Assembly (NCBI GenBank): GCA_030147525.1
Contig: JASBVF010000043.1
Coordinates: 43,721-107,720, forward strand
Source of the DNA: Bacteroidota bacterium
GTDB lineage: Bacteria; Bacteroidota; Bacteroidia; Chitinophagales; Saprospiraceae
Direction of reading: 5' to 3'
DNA: 64,000 nt
Shown: in pieces, positions 45,338 through 53,894 of the stretch
Layout of the letters: every line of letters begins with the position of its first letter
How positions within the stretch are numbered: the first letter of the stretch is position 1
The notes under the pieces: model-generated
Database searches by the model: none
Told to the model about the DNA's origin: nothing
The model's input: the letters and a program-made list of their open reading frames with translations, nothing else
Program-made: the position numbers and the translations under genes

Positions 45338-45860
45338 GGTTAAAAGAATTTATAGTTAAAAATATTTGAGAAACATCTGTCACAGGATCCGGACTCAGCC
45401 GGAGCCTCCATGCAGCGTGTACTAAAAACCTATAAAACCAACCTGAGAAACCGGTGCCGTTGCTATCGACTTTAGGGTAGAAAACAATCCGGCAGCCAAT
45501 GGGAAAGGCTCAAGCCTTTCCATCAGTTCAGTACCGATCTGTTGTCACCACAATCCTTTACTGACTACTATCCAAGCTTTTCTTCAAACAGGTATCATCA
45601 ATGAGAGTGTGATATTGTACCTGAAGAATTCAGGCTTTTTAAAAAGGAGAGTTTCATGTTTTTCAGGAACCGGGAAATGAATTGTTAGAAGCAACCAAAT
45701 AACACGACCGGTTCGTACCAAACTTCAATATTCATCCGTCAAATTTTCTGACGGTTTTACTAAGACCAAATTTAATAGCCTGAACTCCCCTCCCGCCCGG
45801 ACACAGCTTACATCCCTCGCACTCATCTTACATTTGCTAAAAAAACAGGGCGTCTTGTCT
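45338..45860. other. Long intergenic region without recognised genes
   Basis: About 520 bp between the lipoprotein gene and the TPP riboswitch leader. No ORF with coding character, RNA gene or strong hairpin was seen. It must contain the lipoprotein promoter on the minus strand. Confidence 0.4.
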
Positions 45861-45868
45861 TACTTTTG
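45861..45868 (+). promoter_or_regulatory. -7 box of the TPP riboswitch transcript
   Basis: TACTTTTG matches TAnnTTTG and would start transcription just before the riboswitch P1 stem (45877). A TTTG at 45833-45836 is 24 nt upstream, a little too far for a standard -33 element. Confidence 0.5.
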
Positions 45869-45876
45869 CGCCACAT

Positions 45877-46024
45877 CTCATTTGGGGTGCCTTTTTCTGA
45901 TCGATAAACGATAAATGATGAACAGCCCTCCCGTTCATCATTCATCATTCACCATTCATCGTTAAAAAAAGGCTGAGATCATACCCATCGAACCTGCCCG
46001 GGTTATGCCGGGAAGGGAAATGAG
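45877..46024 (+). promoter_or_regulatory. TPP (THI-box) riboswitch with extended P3
   Basis: The sequence carries the conserved TPP aptamer: P1 CTCATTT (45877-45883) / AAATGAG (46018-46024), GGGGTGCC (45884-45891), GGCTGAGA (45971-45978), ATACCC (45981-45986), GAACCTG, and the P5 hairpin CCCGG-GTTATG-CCGGG (45998-46012), then AAGGGAAA. P3 starts as GCCTTTTT (45889-45896) and closes as AAAAAAAGGC (45964-45973). Between them is a 62-nt word-like hairpin of the kind found elsewhere. It binds thiamin pyrophosphate and should repress the TonB-dependent receptor gene at 46220 when TPP is high. Confidence 0.96.
45902..45963. repeat. Word-like inverted repeat inside riboswitch P3
   Basis: Arm 45902-45922 (CGATAAACGATAAATGATG words) pairs with arm 45933-45963 (GTTCATCATTCATC words). 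These are the same words as in the hairpin at 24757-24845. It forms the tip of P3a, a part that can vary without affecting TPP binding. Confidence 0.85.
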
Positions 46025-46073
46025 TGCTCGCCGTTTTATCCGCAGCATTCATAAGATTGGTAACCCATCGTGT

Positions 46074-46199
46074 CGCCCGGAGGAGGCTGAAATTGGAAAT
46101 TAGAAATTTGGAAATTGTCACTCACTTGATTTTCAAGGCTCGCCGAATTTCTGATTTCTCAATTTCCTAATTTCCATCCTCAAGGGCGGTAAATTTTTT
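46074..46199 (+). promoter_or_regulatory. Second leader hairpin, possible expression platform
   Basis: Inner arms GAAATTGGAAATTAG (46089-46117 region) and CTAATTTCC-type words (46146-46177) form a long imperfect hairpin. An outer stem CGCCC (46074-46078) / GGGCG (46184-46188) plus GAGG/CCTC encloses it, and TTTTTT follows at 46194-46199. That plan suits a terminator controlled by the riboswitch. The role is inferred. Confidence 0.5.
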
Positions 46200-46219
46200 C
46201 ACTTAAAAAACTTTACACG

Positions 46220-48718
46220 ATGAAAAAGTTACTCATGGCAGGCATCGCCCTGCTGTTTTCAACACTCGCATTTTCACAAGTATCGCTCAGGGGGAAAGTC
46301 ACTGACATCCACGGCAGCCCGCTGCCCGGAGCCAGTATCGTGGTGCTTTCACCCCGTCAGGTGACCGTGACGAATGACCAGGGGATTTTTGAAATGGAAA
46401 ACCTGAAACCCGGCACTTACAGCGTCCGGGCAACCTACGTTGGTTTTGAGCCGCTGACGCAAACGGTGACCATTGCCGAAGGCGCCAAATCGAAAAACCT
46501 CGATTTCAGTTTGCAGGAATCCGCCATCCTGCTCGACGCCCTCACCGTGCAGGCAACCCGGGCCGGTGAAAAATCGCCGTTCACCTATTCCACCATCAAA
46601 AAAGATGAACTCCAGGCCCGCAACCTCGGCCAGGACGTGCCCTACCTGCTCGACGCAACGCCATCGGTAGTCGTGAATTCCGACGCCGGGGCGGGCATCG
46701 GCTACACGGGCATCCGCATCCGGGGCACCGACCCGACCCGCATCAACGTGACCATCAACGGTATCCCGCTCAACGACGCCGAATCGCAGGGCGTCTTCTG
46801 GGTTGACCTGCCCGACTTCGCCGCCTCCACCGAGGACATTCAGATCCAGCGGGGCGTGGGCACTTCGACCAACGGCGCCGGAGCTTTCGGCGCAACGATC
46901 AACCTGAATTCCAGCCAGTTTCACACCAAGCCCTACGGTGAATTTTCCGGCACGGCAGGCTCCTTCGGCACCTGGAAAAGCTCCGTGCAATTCGGTTCCG
47001 GCCTGCTTTCCGGTCAGCAGGCTTCAGATGGTGGTCAGCAATCAACCGGCTTCACCGTCGATGGCCGCCTCAGCCGCATCGTCTCTGACGGCTACATCGA
47101 CCGGGCCAGCGTGGACCTGAAATCTTTTTACCTCAGCGGGGCTTATTTTGGTGAAAAACGCTCGCTCAGGGCCAACGTCTTCTCCGGCCACGAGATCACC
47201 TACCAGGCCTGGAACGGCGTGCCCGCCCAGTGGGTGGATGATGAAAACTTGCGGACGTTCAACGTTTCGGGGACCGAAAAACCCGGCGAACCGCACGACA
47301 ACGAGGTGGACGATTACACCCAAACGCACTACCAACTCGTTTACAATGAGGAACTTAGCCGCAACTGGCACCTCAACCTCACCGGTCACTACACCCGTGG
47401 TTTCGGTTTTTTTGAACAATACAAAGCGGACCAGTCGCCCACCCGCTACCTGCTGCCGGAAACCGTCTGCCCTGATCCGGCTGAGGGCTGCGAATCGGAT
47501 TACATCCGCCGGCGCTGGCTGGATAATCACTTTTTCGGCGGCATCGGAGCGCTCAATTTTAACAGCGACAGCAAGCGCCTGCAAGCCACCCTCAGCGGCG
47601 CCTGGAACCAGTATCTCGGCGACCACTACGGCGAGATCATCTGGGGCGAATACCTCGAAGGCGCCGAACCCGGCCACCGCTACTACTTCGGCACGGGCGA
47701 CAAGCGGGACATGAATGTTTTCACCAAAGTCCAGTACGATTTCACGCCCTGGCTGCACGGTTTCGCCGACCTGCAATTCCGCCGGGTGGACTACGACATC
47801 ACCGGGAATGACAATGACCTGCGGGAAACGAACCTGACGGTGGACTATAATTTTTTCAACCCAAAGGCAGGCCTGCTGTATGATTTTGATGAAAAAACAA
47901 CCGCCTACGCCTCCTTCGCCGTTGCTAACCGGGAGCCGAACCGCAGCGATTTCACCGACGCCGCCGAAGGCGTTCAGCCCAGGCCGGAGCGCCTGCTGAA
48001 CACCGAAGCCGGCGTGCGTTACCGCAGTGGCAGAAGGACTTTCGGCGTGAATTTTTACCACATGCAGTACCAGGACCAGCTCGTGCTTACCGGCAACATC
48101 AACGACGTGGGCGCTCCCATCCGTACCAACGTGCCGGACAGCTACCGCATGGGGATGGAACTGACCGGAGCCGTTTCACTCACCGATAAACTGAGGCTCG
48201 ATGCGAACGCCACGTTCAGCCAAAACAAAATCAAAAACTTCACGGAATACATCGACAACTGGGACACCTGGGAACAGGAAGTCGTCGAACACGGCACCAC
48301 GGACATTGCGTTTTCGCCCAACCTGATTGCCTTTGCAAGGCTCGGTTACGATGTTTTAAATCAACAAAATCAGCAACTGAATGTCGCCCTGGCGGGCAAA
48401 CACGTGGGCAAGCAGTACATCGACAACACCTCGAACGAGAACACGGTGCTGGATGCCTACACGCTCGGCGAGTTGCAGATCCGCTACATTTTGAAACCGA
48501 AATTCGTGGAGGAAATCAGCCTTAACCTGCTGATCAACAACCTCTTCGATGCCCGTTACTCGGCGAATGCGTGGACGTACCGCTACATTTCTGCCGGCTA
48601 CGACGGCCGCCCCGACGATCCGTACACCCGGCTGGAAGGCGGGGATGTTTACAATTTGACGGGATTTTACCCGCAGGCGGGGAGGAATTTTTTGTTGGGA
48701 GTGACGGTGAGATTTTGA
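46220..48718 (+). CDS. TonB-dependent receptor under TPP riboswitch control (thiamin uptake)
   Basis: 832 residues with signal peptide (MKKLLMAGIALLFSTLAFSQ). A carboxypeptidase-regulatory-like domain (LRGKVTDIHGSPLPGASIVV, about 22-100) is followed by a plug (LDALTVQATRAGEKSPFTYS, VVNSDAGAGIGYTGIRIRGT, INGIPLNDAESQGVFWVDLP) and a 22-strand barrel ending FLLGVTVRF. It uses TonB energy to import its ligand through the outer membrane. The TPP riboswitch upstream is the reason to propose thiamin or a thiamin precursor. It is monocistronic: a hairpin and terminator follow, so any inner-membrane partner is elsewhere. Confidence 0.93.
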   Translation: MKKLLMAGIALLFSTLAFSQVSLRGKVTDIHGSPLPGASIVVLSPRQVTVTNDQGIFEMENLKPGTYSVRATYVGFEPLTQTVTIAEGAKSKNLDFSLQESAILLDALTVQATRAGEKSPFTYSTIKKDELQARNLGQDVPYLLDATPSVVVNSDAGAGIGYTGIRIRGTDPTRINVTINGIPLNDAESQGVFWVDLPDFAASTEDIQIQRGVGTSTNGAGAFGATINLNSSQFHTKPYGEFSGTAGSFGTWKSSVQFGSGLLSGQQASDGGQQSTGFTVDGRLSRIVSDGYIDRASVDLKSFYLSGAYFGEKRSLRANVFSGHEITYQAWNGVPAQWVDDENLRTFNVSGTEKPGEPHDNEVDDYTQTHYQLVYNEELSRNWHLNLTGHYTRGFGFFEQYKADQSPTRYLLPETVCPDPAEGCESDYIRRRWLDNHFFGGIGALNFNSDSKRLQATLSGAWNQYLGDHYGEIIWGEYLEGAEPGHRYYFGTGDKRDMNVFTKVQYDFTPWLHGFADLQFRRVDYDITGNDNDLRETNLTVDYNFFNPKAGLLYDFDEKTTAYASFAVANREPNRSDFTDAAEGVQPRPERLLNTEAGVRYRSGRRTFGVNFYHMQYQDQLVLTGNINDVGAPIRTNVPDSYRMGMELTGAVSLTDKLRLDANATFSQNKIKNFTEYIDNWDTWEQEVVEHGTTDIAFSPNLIAFARLGYDVLNQQNQQLNVALAGKHVGKQYIDNTSNENTVLDAYTLGELQIRYILKPKFVEEISLNLLINNLFDARYSANAWTYRYISAGYDGRPDDPYTRLEGGDVYNLTGFYPQAGRNFLLGVTVRF

Positions 48719-48720
48719 AA

Positions 48721-48805
48721 TTTGTCTCCCGCTGATTTCGCAGATTTACGCAGATGCACTTTGCTGACAATCTGCGTAAATCTGCGAAATCAGCGGGAGA
48801 CGAAA
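48721..48805. repeat. Near-perfect 35-nt inverted repeat (AATCTGCGTAAATCTGCG)
   Basis: Arm 48721-48755 and arm 48770-48805 are exact complements over about 32 nt, with a 14-nt loop. The arms contain the words TCTGCGTAAA and TCTGCGAAAT. It sits between the receptor stop (48718) and the next terminator. Very long perfect stems like this are rare in bacterial intergenic DNA. Confidence 0.95.
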
Positions 48806-48846
48806 CAAAAAAGCCCGGCGGAACTCCTCCGCCGGGCCATTTTATT
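48806..48846. terminator. Bidirectional intrinsic terminator
   Basis: Stem GCCCGGCGGA (48813-48822) / TCCGCCGGGC (48828-48837) is flanked by A-runs and CATTTTATTTT. It serves the receptor gene and the converging flotillin gene. Confidence 0.9.
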
Positions 48847-48854
48847 TTAAAAAA

Positions 48855-50405
48855 TCACTTCTCCTCGCCGTTCGGCTCCTCTTTCTTCGGAGCGAGGGCA
48901 GGCTTCGAATCAGCACTCACGCCTTTCAGCGTATCCGGCAGGTCCATGCCGGCCATGCCGAGCAGGTCGCCCAGTGGCGGCACGGATTTCATCATGCTGG
49001 AGATGAAATTGGCGGTGGAAGAAGCGCCGTTACCCTGACCGACGCCGTTGTCCCAAACAGTGACTTTGTCGATCTTGATGGCTTTCACGGCTTCGACCTG
49101 GATGCGCACCAGTTCGGGCAGTTTTTCGACCAGCAAGAGTTGGAAAGCCTGCTTCGGATCGCCGCCGGCGGCACGCACGATGCGCTCATAACCTTCGGCC
49201 TGCTTTTCCAGGATTTCTTTGAAACCCTTCGCTTCGGCTTCCATCTTGGCGAAGATGGCATCGGCCTCACCCTTGGCTTGCTCCCTCAGACGCTCGGCTT
49301 CGGCTTTTGCCTCGATCACGGCCTTCTGGCGGGCGATCTCGGCAGGCACGATGATGTTGGCCTGCTGCGAGGAACGCTCCCGCTCCGCACGGGCCGCTTC
49401 CGCTTTTTGCTCGGCAGCGTAGGACTCTTCGAGCGCACGGGCCTGGGCGATTTTCTCGGCGGTGATGGCCCGCTTGTTGGCTTCGGCTTCCCGCTCCCGG
49501 CGGATGGCTTCGGAGTCGGCGATGGTGATCTTCGCTTCGTTTTCACCCTTTACGGCCTGGGCATTGGCCTCGGCCGTTTTGATACGGGTACTGGACTCCG
49601 CTTCAGCCTTACCGATCGACTCGTCCCGCATGGCGGCGGCGATGGAAACTTCCTTGTCTTTCTTTGTAACGGCGATCTGCGTATCCCGGTCCCGCTCGGC
49701 TTCGGCGATGTTGGTGTCCCGGTCACGGTTGGCTTTCGCCCGTCCGATTTCACCCATTTTCTCCTGCTCCGCAACGCTGACCTTGGCTTCGTTGATGGCC
49801 TTGGCGGCAGCTTCCTTACCGAGTGCAGCGATGTAACCCGACTCGTCCCGGATGTCGGTGACGTTGACGTTGATGAGGCGCAGGCCGACTTTGCTCAACT
49901 CCTGCTCCACGTTGGTGGAGATGTTCGCCAGGAATTTGTCCCGGTCGGAGTTGATCTCTTCGATCGTCATGGTTGCGACGACGAGACGTAACTGACCGAA
50001 GAGGATGTCGAGCGCCAGTTCTTTGATTTGATCCTGCGACAATCCCAGCAGCCGCTCGGCAGCGCTGTTCATGTTTTGCGGTTCGGTCGAGATGGCGATG
50101 GTAAAGCGGCATGGCACATCCACCCGGATATTCTGACGGCTGAGGGCATTGGTCAGGTTGGCTTCGATCGAAATGGGTTTCAGGTCGAGAAAAGCATAGT
50201 CCTGAATGACCGGCCACACGAATGCGCCGCCTCCGTGGATACACTTGGCCGAGGAAAGTTGCCCGGTCGTAGCGCTCCGCCCCGTCCGGCCGTAGATGAC
50301 CAGAATTTTATCGGAGGGGCAGCGCTTGTAACGGGACAGCAGCCAGGTGATGATGCTGACAGTTACCACGGCAAGGACGATAATTGCTACGATAGTTAAA
50401 TCCAT
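48855..50405 (-). CDS. Flotillin-like SPFH/PHB domain protein
   Basis: 516 residues. One membrane segment at about 5-25, an SPFH domain at about 28-200 (SAKCIHGGGAFVWPVIQDYA, LALDILFGQLRLVVATMTIE), then a long Glu/Ala/Lys coiled coil (about 200-410) with repeats such as AEAERDRDTQIAVTKKDKEV. The C-terminus includes GFKEILEKQAEGYERIVRAAG and a proline/charge tail (ending EEPNGEEK). Flotillins assemble membrane platforms that organise protein complexes. The preceding gene in the same direction is an NfeD/YuaF-like protein, its usual partner, with 51 nt between the two genes. Confidence 0.95.
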   Translation of the reverse strand: MDLTIVAIIVLAVVTVSIITWLLSRYKRCPSDKILVIYGRTGRSATTGQLSSAKCIHGGGAFVWPVIQDYAFLDLKPISIEANLTNALSRQNIRVDVPCRFTIAISTEPQNMNSAAERLLGLSQDQIKELALDILFGQLRLVVATMTIEEINSDRDKFLANISTNVEQELSKVGLRLINVNVTDIRDESGYIAALGKEAAAKAINEAKVSVAEQEKMGEIGRAKANRDRDTNIAEAERDRDTQIAVTKKDKEVSIAAAMRDESIGKAEAESSTRIKTAEANAQAVKGENEAKITIADSEAIRREREAEANKRAITAEKIAQARALEESYAAEQKAEAARAERERSSQQANIIVPAEIARQKAVIEAKAEAERLREQAKGEADAIFAKMEAEAKGFKEILEKQAEGYERIVRAAGGDPKQAFQLLLVEKLPELVRIQVEAVKAIKIDKVTVWDNGVGQGNGASSTANFISSMMKSVPPLGDLLGMAGMDLPDTLKGVSADSKPALAPKKEEPNGEEK

Positions 50406-50456
50406 GTTTTAGCATTTTATTGTTAACAAATGTTTCGAGAGACTTCAGAGAGGTCC

Positions 50457-51038
50457 TCAGGCAGCTTCTACCGCCATGAGGGTTTCCTCGATTACTTCGG
50501 TGACGATGATTTTAGTGCCATTCGGCAATATTTCACCATTGGTCACGGCGTCGAACTCACGGGTAGCACCGCCGAGGCTGATCAGAATTTTCCCTTTCCC
50601 TGAGCGATGGGCGGGGATGGTTAGATACACCTGCCCGGTTTTGCCCAAAGCTTCGGTTGGTTTCACAGTTTGATCTCTTCCGAGGCGCACGACGGCCTGC
50701 ATCATTTGAAAGAAAAAATAGACCATGGCAGCACCCACCGACAGGGCGATGACGATCAGCACCGGTTTTGATGAAATGTGGTAGTACAACCCGATGCCCG
50801 ACCACGAAAAACCAAGCAGGAAATTGATCAGATTTCGGAAAGAAAAAACCTGAAAGTCAGCTCCTCCGTGATCCATATCCACATCGACATCGGCATCCAC
50901 GTCGACACTGTCAAAATCGTGGGAATCGCCGCCGCCGGCAGCCGCCATCAGCATGAGGGCTGCAAAAACGATGGTGGCAAAAATGGCGATGTACCAGAAA
51001 GTCTTGAGCAGCGGCGGTGCAAGCGTGATGAAATCCAT
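50457..51038 (-). CDS. NfeD/YuaF-like membrane protein, flotillin partner
   Basis: 193 residues from the ATG at 51038. Membrane segments at about 12-32, 70-85 and 93-113, with an acidic loop between the first two (DFDSVDVDADVDVDMDHGG). The C-terminal part (LGKTGQVYLTIPAHRSGKGK, then ISLGGATREFDAV) has the OB-fold pattern of NfeD. In flotillin operons such proteins work at the same membrane site. It is placed first in the operon with the flotillin gene. The acidic loop is unusual and could bind cations. Confidence 0.88.
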   Translation of the reverse strand: MDFITLAPPLLKTFWYIAIFATIVFAALMLMAAAGGGDSHDFDSVDVDADVDVDMDHGGADFQVFSFRNLINFLLGFSWSGIGLYYHISSKPVLIVIALSVGAAMVYFFFQMMQAVVRLGRDQTVKPTEALGKTGQVYLTIPAHRSGKGKILISLGGATREFDAVTNGEILPNGTKIIVTEVIEETLMAVEAA

Positions 51039-51441
51039 TGTTGCATGTTTTAGATAAGCGTTACCCTGCTTCAAGTTTTTTCTAAAAACATTGAAAGGCA
51101 GTTTTTAAAATTAGTTGATTCGATTTTCCTGACTTGTTCAACGAATACTACAAATATAACATGGATGAGGATACCCCGCTTTAATCTTCGGCAAAGTCTG
51201 GGAGAAACACGTTTTAGCCTAAGTTTTATTCGATGAGTGAAAAGTTAAGACTCTCTTAAAAAAGAGATTTTTCATTCTAAAATTTTGAATAGCATCATTT
51301 TTTCTTGTAAAAATTTTTTAACCGCCACATTTTTTGAAAAAATAAATTAATCGAAGGCCACTCTTTCCATAATCACTTCTGCTCCTGTTTTCCGCTTTTT
51401 CCCGTGAAATCTCCCGCCTTGTTAGCTTTGCAGAAATTTTC
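51039..51441. other. AT-rich intergenic region
   Basis: About 400 bp, strongly AT-rich in its right half, between two divergent genes. It has no gene or strong hairpin. TAGCTTTG at 51423-51430 fits a -7 box but lies only 11 nt from the ATG at 51442, so it is doubtful as a promoter. Confidence 0.4.
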
Positions 51442-52269
51442 ATGATGAAATTGTCCACCCGCAAGCTTTTCTATGCCATTCCTCCAGCCTGGCGTTTCAC
51501 CGTCCGGCGGCTCTACTACCTGCCGCTCGATACCTGGCAGACCCTCACCAAACAACGGGACGAGCTCACTCCGCCGAAGGGCCTCATCTACACCGGCAGC
51601 GGCGATTTCCGGCGACAGGGCGAACTGGCACTGGAGCATTTCAAAAACTTTTGTAGTCTGCAACCGGAAAGCCACGTGCTCGATGTAGGCAGCGGTATTG
51701 GCCGGATGGCCATCCCGCTTACCCGTTTTTTGAATAAAACCGGCAGCTACGAAGGCTTTGACGTGATCGAAAAAGGCGTGAACTGGTGCCGGGAAAACAT
51801 CACCCGCCGATTCCCCAATTTCCGGTTCCAGTACATTTCCCTCGACAATGACCTCTACCGAACAGACGGCGGCAGCGCTGCCAAATTTCAATTCCCCTAC
51901 GATGCCGCCCGCTTCGACCTCGCCGTCGTAAATTCCGTTTTCACCCACATGCTGCCTGAAGAGGTGGAAAATTACCTCGGTGAAATTTACCGCACGCTCA
52001 AGCCGGGAGGAGTTTGTTACGCCACTTTTTTTCTTTTCGATGAAAAAACGGTCTGGCCCGAAGGCTTCGAATTTCCCTTCGACTACGGTCATTACCGCTT
52101 GATGGACAATGAGGTGAAAAGCGCCAACGTGGCATTTGACGAAAAATACCTGCGTGAGATGGCCGGAAGGCACGGCTTCACCATCCGGCACCTCTTTCAC
52201 GGCTCGTGGCGGGGCCTGCCGAGGGAGGAGTGCAAGGAATTCCAGGACATTGTAATTCTTGAAAAGTAA
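51442..52269 (+). CDS. Class I SAM-dependent methyltransferase
   Basis: 275 residues. The AdoMet-binding loop is VLDVGSGIGRMAIPLTRFL near residue 75, followed by YEGFDVIEKGVNWCRENI and, at motif IV, FDLAVVNSVFTHMLPEEVEN. Later, EIYRTLKPGGVCYATFFLFD is the common post-III motif. The acceptor is unknown. It lies 17 nt before the ArnT-like glycosyltransferase gene, so the two probably share a transcript and may act on the same cell-envelope glycolipid. There is no signal peptide; it is cytosolic. Confidence 0.9.
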   Translation: MMKLSTRKLFYAIPPAWRFTVRRLYYLPLDTWQTLTKQRDELTPPKGLIYTGSGDFRRQGELALEHFKNFCSLQPESHVLDVGSGIGRMAIPLTRFLNKTGSYEGFDVIEKGVNWCRENITRRFPNFRFQYISLDNDLYRTDGGSAAKFQFPYDAARFDLAVVNSVFTHMLPEEVENYLGEIYRTLKPGGVCYATFFLFDEKTVWPEGFEFPFDYGHYRLMDNEVKSANVAFDEKYLREMAGRHGFTIRHLFHGSWRGLPREECKEFQDIVILEK

Positions 52270-52286
52270 AACGGACCTTGCCGACC

Positions 52287-53846
52287 ATGAAACGAAGCCA
52301 GTTTTTACCCATCCTTTTCATCGCACTCTTCGCCGTCGCCTGCTACTTCCCTCTGTTCCTGCACCTCGACCACATGTCGGTGCGGCTGTGGGATGAGGCC
52401 CGCCGTGCCGTCAACGCCTTCGAAATGGCGCAGACCGGCAACCTGCTCGTCACGCACTACGACGGCGCCCCGGAGATGTGGGGTACCAAACCGCCGTTCC
52501 TCATCTGGTGCCAGGCGTTTTTTATGAAATTGATCGGCTACAACGAAGTGGCGCTGCGGCTGCCTTCGGCGCTGGCAGCGCTGGCGACCGTGATTTTACT
52601 CATACTTTTTTGTTGGAAAATACTAAAACGCCCGCTCGCCGGCTTCCTGGCCGGGCTTGTATTGCTCACGACGAAGGGCTACGTCGGCGCCCACGTCGCC
52701 CGCTCCGGCGACTTCGACTCGCTCCTGACGCTGTGGGAAACGAGCTACCTGCTGGCGTTTTTCACTTTTTTTTGTCAAACGGATTTCACCAAAAAGAAAA
52801 AATGGCTGTACGTGACGGCCGCTTTCGTCGCCCTGGCCGGGTTGACTAAGGGAATTGCGGGGTTTCTGTTTTTGCCGGGGATTTTGATTTTTTACATTGT
52901 TTTCAATCAAAAACAGGATAGCGAAAACTGGAGCATTCCTGACCTGCTGCGCTGGCGACACACCTGGCTGGCGGCATTGGTGGCGATTGTGCCGGTGGCC
53001 AGTTTTTACCTGCTGCGGGAGGCGGCTAACCCCGGCTACCTCGCTGCGGTGATGGACAATGAAGTTGGCGGTCGCTACCTCGAAACACAGGGCGGGCACA
53101 ACCATCCGTGGTACCACTATTTCGAGTGGTTGTGGCGGGAGCAGTTTCAGCCGTGGTTGCTGTTCGTTCCGCTGGGGCTGACGGTTGGTTTTTGGCAAAA
53201 AGGGCGCCTGCAAAGCCTCACCTGGCTGCTGCTGATCAATTCATTGGCGTTCCTGCTCATCATTTCGTTCGCCAAAACCCGCATCATGTGGTACATGGCG
53301 CCGGTGTACCCGAGCCTGGCGCTGCTGGTGGGGATTGGTTTTGAAAAACTGGTCACCGGCGCAAGCCAGGCTCTGCGGCCCGGCCCAATCACGAGTCACC
53401 AATCACGAGTCACCAACTACCTGCTTCTATTTACCTTCGTCGCCGCCATGTTTTATCAGCCCTACCGTAGCATCGTCGAGCAGGCATACATGGAGCAGCA
53501 CCCGTCGTGGGACTGGCACGAGCTGAAATACCGGGATTTCATGCGCAAGGTGAAAGACGTTAAAAACTACACCATCGTGCATGCGAAGTACAACTCACAC
53601 GTGGTTTTTTACTCCAAAGTTTTTAATCTAAAAGGCTACGACATCCGCCACCAGCCGGTGACGGATTTTAATAATCAAAAATTTGAATTCGGGAAAGGCC
53701 CGCTCAAATTCGAGCCGGGCGACACGCTGATGGTTTGTGAAAACCCCGTGTTTGCGGCGCTGGACACCGTTTACCGGTACGAGGTATTGAGGACGTGGGA
53801 CAGTTGCAGGTTGTTACAAATCAACAAACTGCTGAAAAACGAGTAA
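52287..53846 (+). CDS. ArnT/PMT-like membrane glycosyltransferase
   Basis: 519 residues from the ATG at 52287; the TTG at 52278 is less likely. About ten membrane segments follow. The first periplasmic loop has the family pattern LHLDHMSVRLWDEARRAVN with D and E residues, then EMWGTKPPFLIWCQAFFMKL and LPSALAALATVILLILFCWK. Such enzymes move a sugar from an undecaprenyl- or dolichyl-phosphate carrier to lipid A or protein. The acceptor is unknown. A 14-bp tandem repeat (53387-53414) encodes a short insert near residue 370. It follows the methyltransferase gene in the same transcript. Confidence 0.9.
   Translation: MKRSQFLPILFIALFAVACYFPLFLHLDHMSVRLWDEARRAVNAFEMAQTGNLLVTHYDGAPEMWGTKPPFLIWCQAFFMKLIGYNEVALRLPSALAALATVILLILFCWKILKRPLAGFLAGLVLLTTKGYVGAHVARSGDFDSLLTLWETSYLLAFFTFFCQTDFTKKKKWLYVTAAFVALAGLTKGIAGFLFLPGILIFYIVFNQKQDSENWSIPDLLRWRHTWLAALVAIVPVASFYLLREAANPGYLAAVMDNEVGGRYLETQGGHNHPWYHYFEWLWREQFQPWLLFVPLGLTVGFWQKGRLQSLTWLLLINSLAFLLIISFAKTRIMWYMAPVYPSLALLVGIGFEKLVTGASQALRPGPITSHQSRVTNYLLLFTFVAAMFYQPYRSIVEQAYMEQHPSWDWHELKYRDFMRKVKDVKNYTIVHAKYNSHVVFYSKVFNLKGYDIRHQPVTDFNNQKFEFGKGPLKFEPGDTLMVCENPVFAALDTVYRYEVLRTWDSCRLLQINKLLKNE
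53387..53416. repeat. Word-like tandem repeat inside the glycosyltransferase gene
   Basis: AATCACGAGTCACC occurs twice in direct tandem and adds residues around ITSHQSRVTN. The words look like an arm of the intergenic elements but sit inside a coding frame that stays open. Confidence 0.8.
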
Positions 53847-53894
53847 GGGCTTCCTCTGCTTGAACAGCAGAAGAAGCACCGGCTAAATTTTTTA

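Noticed and set aside
47042..48061. 339-codon minus-strand ORF inside the TonB-dependent receptor gene
   Set aside because: The receptor is unambiguous on the plus strand; the antisense frame has no family features.
48721..48805. Terminal inverted repeats of an insertion sequence
   Set aside because: The arms are only 14 nt apart with no gene between them, and no transposase is present in the window.
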